DNA from: a bacterium
GTDB lineage: Bacteria > UBP4 > UBA4092 > JAOAEQ01
Length of the DNA stretch: 64,000 nucleotides
NCBI GenBank assembly: GCA_026416715.1
Contig: JAOAEQ010000001.1
Span: 62,001-126,000 of the forward strand
Reading direction: 5' to 3'
Shown here: piece after piece, positions 17,106 through 24,179 of the stretch
Layout: every line of letters begins with the position of its first letter
Position numbering within the stretch: position 1 is the first letter of the stretch
Notes under the pieces: model-generated
Told to the model about the DNA's origin: nothing
What the model saw: the letters and a program-made list of their open reading frames with translations, nothing else
The model's database searches: none
Program-made: the position numbers and the translations under genes

Positions 17106-18323
17106 ATGAAAATAGGAATAACGATTTCAATCGCATATCATGCTCTCGGCCGAAATCGCACGCGAACAGCATTGACTATGTTAGGGATAATTATCGGGGT
17201 CGCTGCGGTGATAATTATGGTTGGTGTTGGACAAGGAGCGAAACAATCTATTGAAACCCAAATCGCCAGTATGGGGACGAATATGATTGTCGTTTTACCC
17301 GGAAGTATGAAATCCGGCGGGATGCGGATGGGGTTCGGCAGCGTTCAAACCTTAGTCCCGTCGGATGTAGATGCGATTATCCGCGAATGCCCGTCAGTAT
17401 TATATGCTTCTCCAATGGTAAATGCTGCAGCGCAAGTTGTATATAAAAATCAAAACTGGAATACGACGTTAAATGGGGTATCTCCTTCATTTTTATCTAT
17501 ACGCGACTGGCAGCTTAGTGCTGGCAATGTATTTACGGATAATGATGTAAAATCAGCTAGTAAAGTCTGTTTACTCGGTTACGATGTCGCATCCAGTTTA
17601 TTTGGAAACGAGTTGCCAATAGGGAAAACAATTCGAATTCAGAAGATACCGTTCCGGGTAATTGGTGTTCTTGTAGCTCGGGGTAAATCAGGAATGGGGC
17701 GGAGTCAAGACGATGTTATTTTAATGCCATATACAACATTAATGAAACGGATTTTAAATCAGTCGTATATTTCGTTAGCTTTTGTTTCCGCTATATCGCA
17801 GAATCAAATGAAAGATGCTCAAGCGGAAATAGCAGTATTACTTCGGCAACGACACCGCATTAAACCGGGTGCAGATGATGATTTTTCAATAGGGAGTCAA
17901 GCTGATATTACCGCTATGGCAACATCAACTTCAACGACATTAACTATTCTTCTCGGGAGCGTAGCTTCAATTTCTCTAATCGTTGGCGGAATTGGAATAA
18001 TGAATATTATGCTGGTTTCCGTTCGCGAACGGACTCGGGAAATTGGGATTCGCATGGCGGTTGGTGCGAAAAATCGAGATATTCTACTACAATTTTTGAT
18101 TGAAGCGATTGTATTAAGTGCGTTAGGCGGATTCATTGGCATTATCTTAGGTGTTACCGGAGGAATGCTTATATCACGATATGCTCAGTTACCTACGGTT
18201 ATTTCTCCTATTTCTATTCTCATCTCTATCGGTTTTGCAGCCGGGATCGGCATTTTTTTCGGGTTTTATCCCGCACGAACTGCTGCTCGACTGAATCCAA
18301 TCGAAGCACTCCGCTACGAATAA
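17106..18323 (+). CDS. macB: MacB-like ABC permease (FtsX fold)
   Basis: Permease of 405 residues with the MacB topology. A first membrane helix (R-T-A-L-T-M-L-G-I-I-I-G-V-A-A-V) is followed by a large periplasmic domain (about 50-270), then three helices in the FtsX domain. That domain has the hallmark sequence G-I-G-I-M-N-I-M-L-V-S-V-R-E-R-T-R-E-I-G followed by I-R-M-A-V-G-A, and ends G-F-Y-P-A-R-T-A-A-R-L-N-P-I-E-A-L-R-Y-E. With the ATPase, MacA-like adaptor and TolC-like channel it completes a tripartite exporter. Substrate unknown: macrolide-like compounds, peptides or lipids are all possible. Confidence 0.94.
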   Translation: MKIGITISIAYHALGRNRTRTALTMLGIIIGVAAVIIMVGVGQGAKQSIETQIASMGTNMIVVLPGSMKSGGMRMGFGSVQTLVPSDVDAIIRECPSVLYASPMVNAAAQVVYKNQNWNTTLNGVSPSFLSIRDWQLSAGNVFTDNDVKSASKVCLLGYDVASSLFGNELPIGKTIRIQKIPFRVIGVLVARGKSGMGRSQDDVILMPYTTLMKRILNQSYISLAFVSAISQNQMKDAQAEIAVLLRQRHRIKPGADDDFSIGSQADITAMATSTSTTLTILLGSVASISLIVGGIGIMNIMLVSVRERTREIGIRMAVGAKNRDILLQFLIEAIVLSALGGFIGIILGVTGGMLISRYAQLPTVISPISILISIGFAAGIGIFFGFYPARTAARLNPIEALRYE

Positions 18324-18394
18324 TTCACTGGGTGTTGATAGTTTCGATTGAACTACACCTAACCGCCTGTGCGTTTGAAATAGATTAATCCTAG

Positions 18395-18558
18395 CTTTAT
18401 ACCGTTGGTAGGAGATATCCGTTGCGTATGTTTATCCTTGCGGAATCGGAGATTCAGGGTTAAACCCCAAGGATTTTGTATACACCATTGCTCTCGAGTT
18501 TAAACTCGGGGCTATGTACTCACCTGAACTGACGAACCTGCCCCTAGCTTTCAATAAG
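18395..18558. repeat. Degenerate noncoding repeat, copy A
   Basis: The 319-bp gap after macB holds no gene. It carries a diverged copy of the element at 59780-59899: a shared start (CTTTATA), a core at 18437-18490 (CTTGCGGAAT ... ACCATTG) and a shared end (CTAG, then TTTCAATAAG). A 14-nt perfect palindrome, CGAGTTTAAACTCG, sits at 18495-18508. Confidence 0.6.
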
Positions 18559-18642
18559 GGAAATACGAATAAGATTCATCAATAGAATCGGACTTTAGAG
18601 CATCAATCATCATTTAGTCCTCATGCACCATTTGGGGTTAAA

Positions 18643-19668
18643 TTAGATTCTATATGAATTTATCTTCGAATCGGCCATCGGTTTAACAGATATTTCTACC
18701 CAATTATCCGCTTCAGATGCTCCTTTCCGATATGATACTTTCACGGTCGGTTCGTTCTTTAAATCACTATATCGAGCGCAAATTGATGCCGCTAATTCGA
18801 TAGTACCGTTGCGATTCTCAGTGATATCGTTATAGAACCGTAAAACCGAGAACGGACTACCGGTGCCTAAAACTTCAAAAACCTCATCTGTCGGAAGAGT
18901 CAATCGCTGGATTTGTTCATTATCCGTCTGATTTCTACCAACAATAAGTTTTATTGACGGAGATAACCGAAAATGCCGGCCGTATTTTAAGAGTTTGATA
19001 TCATTCAGGTTATCGATATTATGGTTAAATAAATCCCTTAACCGGGCAGCGAAACTCTTATCAGTTAATAGACATCCACCCGCAGCGCAGGGAAATTCAG
19101 TTAACCCAAGTTGAGCGGCTAACTCGATTTGCGGTTTCCGGGTTCGACCGGAGAATGCAAGTAACTGATTTCGGTCAACCAATCCTTGTTTTTCCGCATC
19201 GGTTGGCGGGAAATGCTGCGCGGATAGCGGACGCAAGATTTTTCCCTGCAATCCGCTTTCTCGTTCGATTAGTTCGAGCGTATGCCGCATCTGCGACATC
19301 GGCCGTTGCGCAAGGACTTCTCCAGTAATAATAAACGAGGCGCCGAGTTCTTCCATAATCGTTTTTGCTTTCGAGAACATCAGGATTCGGCAATCTACGC
19401 AAGGATTCATTCCCGAACCATAGCCATGTTTCGGATTTCGGATAATCGGAATATACTCTGCGGTCATATCAATGATTTTTAACGGTAAACCCAGCTGCTG
19501 ACAGGTGGTATATGCGTTCGCTCCGCATCCCGCTCCTTTTTTATCGCAAGTACAGAAAATAGTCGTGAAATGCAGTACGGTTAGTTCGATTCCTTGTTTC
19601 GCCATTAAGTGCAAGGCTAACGAACTATCCAACCCGCCGGAAAGTAATAAGATAGCTTTAGGCTTCAT
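18643..19668 (-). CDS. PP-loop ATPase, MnmA/ThiI-like tRNA thiolation family
   Basis: Enzyme of 341 residues with an N-terminal PP-loop, L-L-S-G-G-L-D-S-S-L, that adenylates its substrate. Conserved cysteines lie in F-C-T-C-D-K-K-G-A-G-C, in M-N-P-C-V-D-C (residues about 90-96) and in P-C-A-A-G-G-C near residue 200, fitting a sulfur-transfer tRNA-modifying enzyme. The C-terminal part (L-K-Y-G-R-H-F-R-L, then K-L-I-V-G-R-N) resembles the RNA-binding NFACT-R/DUF814 module seen in such proteins. It is related to ThiI and MnmA but matches neither in full length. Two inverted repeats lie just upstream of its start. Confidence 0.78.
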   Translation of the reverse strand: MKPKAILLLSGGLDSSLALHLMAKQGIELTVLHFTTIFCTCDKKGAGCGANAYTTCQQLGLPLKIIDMTAEYIPIIRNPKHGYGSGMNPCVDCRILMFSKAKTIMEELGASFIITGEVLAQRPMSQMRHTLELIERESGLQGKILRPLSAQHFPPTDAEKQGLVDRNQLLAFSGRTRKPQIELAAQLGLTEFPCAAGGCLLTDKSFAARLRDLFNHNIDNLNDIKLLKYGRHFRLSPSIKLIVGRNQTDNEQIQRLTLPTDEVFEVLGTGSPFSVLRFYNDITENRNGTIELAASICARYSDLKNEPTVKVSYRKGASEADNWVEISVKPMADSKINSYRI

Positions 19669-19700
19669 GATAGTGATAACTATAAAAATATCAGTATTAT

Positions 19701-19733
19701 GTTGAATTATTGTCCAATGGTCAAAAATTCAAC
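19701..19733. promoter_or_regulatory. Operator-like inverted repeat upstream of the PP-loop gene
   Basis: Outer arms GTTGAATT (19701-19708) and AATTCAAC (19726-19733) are exact reverse complements. An inner pair, TTGTCC and GGTCAA, is nearly so. It begins 33 bp before the minus-strand gene start at 19668. Confidence 0.5.
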
Positions 19734-19763
19734 ATACGATGGAAAAGTGTTACTTTATCTATA

Positions 19764-19786
19764 AATTTTGACAATCTGTCAAAATT
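19764..19786. promoter_or_regulatory. Perfect 10-bp operator-like palindrome
   Basis: AATTTTGACA (19764-19773) and TGTCAAAATT (19777-19786) are exact reverse complements around ATC. It lies in the divergent region between the PP-loop gene and the AraC-type regulator. Confidence 0.5.
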
Positions 19787-20066
19787 AAGATTTATCTAAT
19801 CTTTGTAATCGTTATTTTATTATCGCTGTAATCTATTTTTCAAACTAGTTTACCATAAATAAATTCCTTTGGGCTATCTCGATAGTACCGCAGGCTGTCA
19901 GCCTGTAATTTATATATCGCCTGACAGTCCCGATGCTCAGGATCCTCGAGCGTCGATACCCATGAAAGTTGCGCAGACCTTTAGTTTGTGGTATAGATGA
20001 TAAAACATTTTAAAAGACAAGTGGATATAATTCTTGAATAGTTCCTCCCAAAAGGAGATGAACCAA
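19787..20066. other. Intergenic region ahead of the regulator gene
   Basis: No gene is apparent. Two boxes similar to those downstream of the regulator occur at 19799-19810 (ATCTTTGTAATC) and 19822-19833 (ATCGCTGTAATC), 23 bp apart. A small hairpin CAGGCT-GTC-AGCCTG lies near 19890-19905. Confidence 0.5.
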
Positions 20067-20640
20067 ATGAATCTAAATCCACAGCATTTACAGAGAGAGA
20101 GAGAGAGAACATTGCCCTTGTTGCGGTCAACCGTTGCCGAAAAGAAAGGAAGACCGCCAGATGACCAGACTTCGCCAAGGCTTCGTCCGGCAGGGACAGC
20201 AACTTCCGTCAATTTCTCTAGCAGCCCAATTCGTACTTGAATCTGCTCTCGATTATTTCAGAACTAATTACACTAACCCTACTTGCACCATAGAAACCTG
20301 CGCAATCGCATTATCGATAACCGAACGAAGATTAGAACAAATATTCCACGATATTCTTGGGGTAACTCCGAAATATTGCTTAATCCGAATGCGGATTAAA
20401 ACCGCGCTATGGTTAAAACAGAATAATCCGAGGTTGCGCATTAAAGACGTTTATCAAAATAGCGGATTTAATAATCAATCAACCTTTGCTCGCGAGTTTA
20501 TGAAGATACTTCATCCAAAACGAAATATTCGGCAGATTCATCATATTAAATATCTGCTCAATAGACCGAATCATCTAAAAGTCATTTGCAATTGCCCGAA
20601 ATGTAATGAATGTGACCAATGGCTATATTCAGGCATCTAA
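20067..20640 (+). CDS. AraC-type regulator with Cys motifs, frame broken at an AG tract
   Basis: The ATG at 20067 has AAGGAG 9 nt upstream and reads M-N-L-N-P-Q-H-L-Q into an (AG)8 run, after which that frame ends without homology. The next frame, entered in the same tract, reads E-H-C-P-C-C-G-Q-P-L-P and then a full AraC-like helix-turn-helix domain (I-E-T-C-A-I-A-L-S-I-T-E-R-R-L-E-Q-I-F, then I-K-D-V-Y-Q-N-S-G-F-N-N-Q-S-T-F-A-R-E-F). It ends with C-N-C-P-K-C-N-E-C. That second frame has a stop at 20074-20076 and no proper start of its own. One extra AG unit would join the halves into about 191 residues. It is either a phase-variable gene in the off state, a recent frameshift or an assembly error. 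Confidence 0.7.
20092..20108 (+). repeat. (AG)8 dinucleotide tract inside the regulator reading frame
   Basis: Seventeen bases of pure AG repeat start 25 nt after the ATG at 20067. Adding 2 bp (or removing 1) restores the frame to the zinc-motif and helix-turn-helix part. Confidence 0.9.
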
Positions 20641-20658
20641 TTTATCTGGGTTAATATT

Positions 20659-20761
20659 ATCGCCGTAATCTTTGATTTCCATCGCTGTAATCGGATGTTT
20701 TTATCACCGTAATCTTGATTTCATAATCTGTATAATCGGTTGTTCATAAATCGCGGTAATC
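20659..20761 (+). promoter_or_regulatory. Five 12-bp boxes at 22-24 bp spacing
   Basis: Boxes of the form ATCnCnGTAATC start at 20659, 20681, 20703, 20726 (diverged) and 20750. The spacing of about two helical turns places them on one face of the DNA, upstream of a strong promoter. Two more boxes of the same type lie at 19799 and 19822. Confidence 0.65.
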
Positions 20762-20769
20762 ATCTTTTC

Positions 20770-20810
20770 TTCGCATTTTGCGCTATTTATTTCGCATTCT
20801 GCGCTATTTT
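20770..20810 (+). repeat. Two tandem 20-bp direct repeats next to the promoter
   Basis: TTCGCATTTTGCGCTATTTA at 20770-20789 and a near copy (two mismatches) at 20791-20810, offset by 21 bp. They end 5 bp before the -35 box. Confidence 0.8.
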
Positions 20811-20815
20811 TATTC

Positions 20816-20845
20816 TTGACAGAAGATTCTTAGAAGAATTAAAAT
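20816..20845 (+). promoter_or_regulatory. Sigma-70-type promoter with operator palindrome in the spacer
   Basis: TTGACA at 20816-20821, an 18-bp spacer and TAAAAT at 20840-20845. Inside the spacer is a perfect 6-bp palindrome, ATTCTT-AG-AAGAAT (20826-20839). It lies 57 bp before the TPR gene start. Confidence 0.7.
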
Positions 20846-20902
20846 ACTCCTAGAAAAATTATCAACTTTCCGGTCTCGTTCAAGGGAAAAGGAGGTTTGG
20901 GT

Positions 20903-22231
20903 ATGTGTCAGAAAAATCATTATCTTCTTCTGTCAATAGTAATAATAGCAACGTATGTTCTCGTATCGATAGTTTTAGCGGGAGAAACCGACACTACCTT
21001 ATTCATTCAGGCAAAAGCTTCTCTCGATGCAATACAATATCAACAAGCATTAGAGCAATTTCAAGCATTTATCAGCCAAAACCCAGCAAGCGCTGATGTG
21101 CCGGAAGCTATGTATTATGTTGGAAAATGTCAGTATCATTTAAAGAATTATAACCAAGCGACGGCTGTTTTTGTCCAGTTTCTTACGAGTTATCCTTATC
21201 TTATAAAGACATTTGCCAACACATATCGTTTGTTAGGTTATTCTTATAGCAAACTAAACCAGGATAATTTAGCAATTGTTTCATTTGAAAAGTTCATAGA
21301 AGCGAATCCGAAGTCGCCCTACTGCAAGGATGCGTTATTGCGTATTGCGAACATTATGGTCCGGAATCCAGCAACATATTCTCTCGAAGACCAGATTGCA
21401 ACTTACCAGAAGATTATTGATTTATATCCTAATTCTACTGAAGCAAAAGAAGCTGAACAGCGAATCGCTGGATTAAATGAACGGACAAGTAGAGGTGTCA
21501 GTTTAGCAATCCAAGATTATAATTCGGTTTATATTTCAGCATGGCGTAAAATTGAAAAAGGTAAACGATCCGAAGCTATTACTGAATTTAATAAAATAAT
21601 AAACGATTCAACCGCTACTTCGCTGGCAAAGGCGCATGCGCAATTACAAAAAGCGGGGTTATTAATTGAAATTGCTAAAGGTGAAGATGTCTCTACGCCA
21701 ATATCAGACATTACAACTCGTGATGCTATTCTTGTTCAAGCCCGCCAAGAATGTAAAAAAGTAAAAGACTATTGTAACGATAAAACAGTTGCGGAAAGTG
21801 ATATTCCATCAATTGCCAATAAAATGTATTATGAAACGTATTGGTTACAAAGAACTCTCTCCGAAGATTGTATTATCAATTTTATTTCTCAAGAACTTAC
21901 CCAAGCGTCTTCATTAACTAATTTTGGTTTGGTTCTTGAGACATTTGTTCCATTTTTCCAGAATCTGGAAAGGCATTTGGAAGCTATTAGAATCCTCGAA
22001 AAGGTTATTCTTCAGCAAAAAAATAATCCATATATAATAGTTTGTGAGGTCAAGTTACTTACTTTATATAGAAACGTTGGAGCAATGGAACAAGTAAATA
22101 ATTTGGTGGAAGAAATGACTAAAAAATACATAGATAATCCTATTTACCAAAATAACACAGAATTTAAAAATATCATAGTAGAATTAAAAAATCAGATTTT
22201 ATATTTGAAAAAATCTCAACAAACCGGTTAG
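20903..22231 (+). CDS. Exported TPR protein, BamD/YbgF-like
   Basis: Predicted exported protein of 442 residues. The ATG at 20903 has GGAGG 7 nt upstream. An N-terminal hydrophobic segment (about residues 7-28) is followed by tetratricopeptide repeats of the BamD/YbgF kind: Y-Q-Q-A-L-E-Q-F-Q-A-F-I, V-P-E-A-M-Y-Y-V-G-K-C-Q-Y, Y-N-Q-A-T-A-V-F-V-Q-F-L, then L-A-I-V-S-F-E-K-F-I. The C-terminal half is helical without a family I recognise. It is the first gene after the elaborate promoter and leads the GG-leader peptide locus, so it may be a periplasmic scaffold for that system. Confidence 0.75.
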   Translation: MCQKNHYLLLSIVIIATYVLVSIVLAGETDTTLFIQAKASLDAIQYQQALEQFQAFISQNPASADVPEAMYYVGKCQYHLKNYNQATAVFVQFLTSYPYLIKTFANTYRLLGYSYSKLNQDNLAIVSFEKFIEANPKSPYCKDALLRIANIMVRNPATYSLEDQIATYQKIIDLYPNSTEAKEAEQRIAGLNERTSRGVSLAIQDYNSVYISAWRKIEKGKRSEAITEFNKIINDSTATSLAKAHAQLQKAGLLIEIAKGEDVSTPISDITTRDAILVQARQECKKVKDYCNDKTVAESDIPSIANKMYYETYWLQRTLSEDCIINFISQELTQASSLTNFGLVLETFVPFFQNLERHLEAIRILEKVILQQKNNPYIIVCEVKLLTLYRNVGAMEQVNNLVEEMTKKYIDNPIYQNNTEFKNIIVELKNQILYLKKSQQTG

Positions 22232-22521
22232 AAAAAATAAATCAATAAAAAGGATAATAAAATATTTATCCCGGATTTTGCACTAGAGAATGCTGGTGGA
22301 ATAATTATTTTGCATAGCCAATTGAATCTCTTGGTGTTGTAGAACAATATTTCTATTGCGTTGCAATAGAAATGCACTTTGTACTGTTACGAATTCTGCC
22401 AGTAGTGACGAGGTTTTCTCGCCCGAAAGTGTGGTTCTGATATATGCTCGAGGGCAGGGCAACCCTGCCTATACCTCTTCCTAATGCAAAATTTGGGTTT
22501 ATTGAAAAGAGGTAAAATCCT
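22232..22521. other. Gap with two perfect hairpins before the Cys-rich gene
   Basis: About 290 bp without a gene. An 11-bp perfect stem has arms 22349-22359 and 22363-22373 with a GTT loop. A GC-rich 7-bp stem, GGCAGGG-CAA-CCCTGCC, lies at 22453-22469. Neither is followed by a T-run, so they look like REP-type palindromes or RNA processing sites rather than terminators. Confidence 0.7.
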
Positions 22522-23112
22522 ATGAATAAAAGAAACTATTATATAATAATATTATTATTAGCATTTAGTTTATTTTTTCTATTAATACTCTTTTTTTTCT
22601 CGCGAGAATTCAATAACAAAACAGATAGAGAAATCTTAAGTATTAGCGATTTGAAGGCATTAACTAGCCATTCTGAGATTAAGTCAAATCCATCATCAAC
22701 TATACTTACGACAAATGAGATGAAAAAAGTAATTGGATTTGGTGGATATGCTCGATGCACTCGTCGACGATGTCCTGGTCCAACCCCGCCAACCGATCAT
22801 CCATATCCTCAGCCTGATCCGGAGGGAGCTAATTGCACACTTTGTACAGGTGCACGTCAACCTGAGGAACCACCTAACGGTGGATATAATTGTATTTTTC
22901 ATCCTTCTGCGAGGTGGACTTGTGGTGAAGCAGGCAGTGTATTATATAATTGTGGAATAGGCTACAGAGGTAGAATCAACCTCCAGACCGGTGTATGCGA
23001 AAATATTGGGGATCCGTATGGTTATAGAAATTGCACAAATTTATATAGCGAATGTGATGAATGGTATTGGAATGGCTACGAATGGATACGTTATCATTAT
23101 CCAAATCCATAA
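22522..23112 (+). CDS. Membrane-anchored Cys-rich protein with double-glycine leader motif
   Basis: Protein of 196 residues. A strong membrane helix (residues 6-26) is followed by a polar linker and L-T-T-N-E-M-K-K-V-I-G-F-G-G at 62-75, closely resembling GG-type bacteriocin or peptide leaders (hydrophobic positions L62, M67, V70 and the GG site). All ten cysteines lie after the GG site, an even number as for five disulfides. The part after GG is about 121 residues, rich in Pro, Gly, Tyr and Trp. A C39 peptidase is encoded two genes downstream. Unlike normal GG peptides it has an N-terminal anchor, so cleavage would release it outside the cytoplasm. An AGAGG site precedes the ATG. No known family recognised. 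Confidence 0.75.
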   Translation: MNKRNYYIIILLLAFSLFFLLILFFFSREFNNKTDREILSISDLKALTSHSEIKSNPSSTILTTNEMKKVIGFGGYARCTRRRCPGPTPPTDHPYPQPDPEGANCTLCTGARQPEEPPNGGYNCIFHPSARWTCGEAGSVLYNCGIGYRGRINLQTGVCENIGDPYGYRNCTNLYSECDEWYWNGYEWIRYHYPNP

Positions 23113-23144
23113 ATCGAATAACAAATTTGGTACGGGAGGTAAAT

Positions 23145-24101
23145 ATGAAAATATTTTATAGTAAAATAGCAAATTTAAGATTTAGAATAATACCCTTATT
23201 ATTTTTATTGTTTTGGGGTATTCTTTTTTTCAGTATAGCTCAAGGGCAATCTTTGAATCTTATTCCAAAAGATATAATTGAAGGCGTTGAAAATAACGAT
23301 TCATTTGTAAAAGATATAACCGTTTTATATTCGGTTACACTCGGTGAACCAAATAAGAATGTAAGTCTGCCTTTCACACCGCCAAGTGCCAATAAACAAT
23401 TGATACTTTGGGTAAGGAAAGATGGTAAATTTTTAAAAGAATGGTTTGAAATTTCTAGAGGAAATGATGGGAGATTGGTCGGACCATTCCACCATATATC
23501 TATTTTTAATAATGGTACAACTTTTAATTGTCAAGGTCCATATTATAGTTGTAGTACGATTTTCTCTCCTATATTTGATATTAATCTCGAAATAAATCAG
23601 ATAGAACACTTCTTTTTGCGCATCTGGAAAAACACGCCTATCAAAGAAATTATCAATCAAGCGCGGACTAAAACAATTGTAAGTACAGAGCAAATAAAAG
23701 GCGAATGGGTCTCCCGTCTTAAAATTACAGATATACCTGAAATGCATATCTTACCGAAAGCATCGGCAGAAATTACGTTTAATTTAAACAAAGGATATCT
23801 ACCTATAGAAACTATTATTTTCAGTGAAGATAAACTATTCGCCAAATATGAAATAGAGGAAGCCAAAGAAATTGCACCGGGAGTATGGTTCCCTCAAAAA
23901 GCCAAAGCTTATTCATTCAGAATTCCATATGTACCACCTGCCAATTATGAAGTAATTAATGTTGCAATAAATAAAAATATAAACGATAGTTTATTTTCAT
24001 TATCTCCAACTTCCGCTGGGACAAGACAATCATTTTTCGAACAAACAGTTGGGATAAGTTACGATCAAGCTTTAGATCTATTTAATCAGATTTCCTTTTA
24101 G
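23145..24101 (+). CDS. Exported protein, possibly LolA/LolB-like, of the peptide locus
   Basis: Predicted exported protein of 318 residues, starting at the ATG at 23145, which has GGGAGGT upstream. A signal peptide covers about residues 13-38 (ending S-I-A-Q-G-Q-S). The body is beta-rich, with F-N-C-Q-G-P-Y-Y-S-C (a possible disulfide) and, near residue 230, K-Y-E-I-E-E-A-K-E-I-A-P-G-V-W-F-P-Q-K-A. This last pattern recalls the outer-membrane lipoprotein-sorting (LolA-like) fold seen in planctomycete-type secreted proteins. Function unknown. It sits between the Cys-rich protein and the C39 fusion and is followed by a terminator. Confidence 0.65.
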   Translation: MKIFYSKIANLRFRIIPLLFLLFWGILFFSIAQGQSLNLIPKDIIEGVENNDSFVKDITVLYSVTLGEPNKNVSLPFTPPSANKQLILWVRKDGKFLKEWFEISRGNDGRLVGPFHHISIFNNGTTFNCQGPYYSCSTIFSPIFDINLEINQIEHFFLRIWKNTPIKEIINQARTKTIVSTEQIKGEWVSRLKITDIPEMHILPKASAEITFNLNKGYLPIETIIFSEDKLFAKYEIEEAKEIAPGVWFPQKAKAYSFRIPYVPPANYEVINVAINKNINDSLFSLSPTSAGTRQSFFEQTVGISYDQALDLFNQISF

Positions 24102-24125
24102 TTTTTTCGACACTTTAGAATTTAT

Positions 24126-24165
24126 AAAAAGGTGATATTAGAATTAATTTAGTATCACCTTTTTT
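24126..24165 (+). terminator. Intrinsic terminator/attenuator before the C39 fusion gene
   Basis: A perfect 12-bp stem (24126-24137 with 24153-24164) is flanked by A and T runs, so it could work in both directions. It lies 14 bp before the ATG of the C39 gene. Confidence 0.85.
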
Positions 24166-24179
24166 ATTATGAATATCTT

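Noticed and set aside
19937-20212. Minus-strand frames opposite the regulator 5' end
   Set aside because: They run antisense through the AG tract and the Cys motif region; no homology pattern.
20659-20810. Regularly spaced short repeats that could suggest a CRISPR array
   Set aside because: Boxes are only 12 bp with 10-12 bp between them and are diverged; no cas genes are nearby. Regulatory sites fit better.
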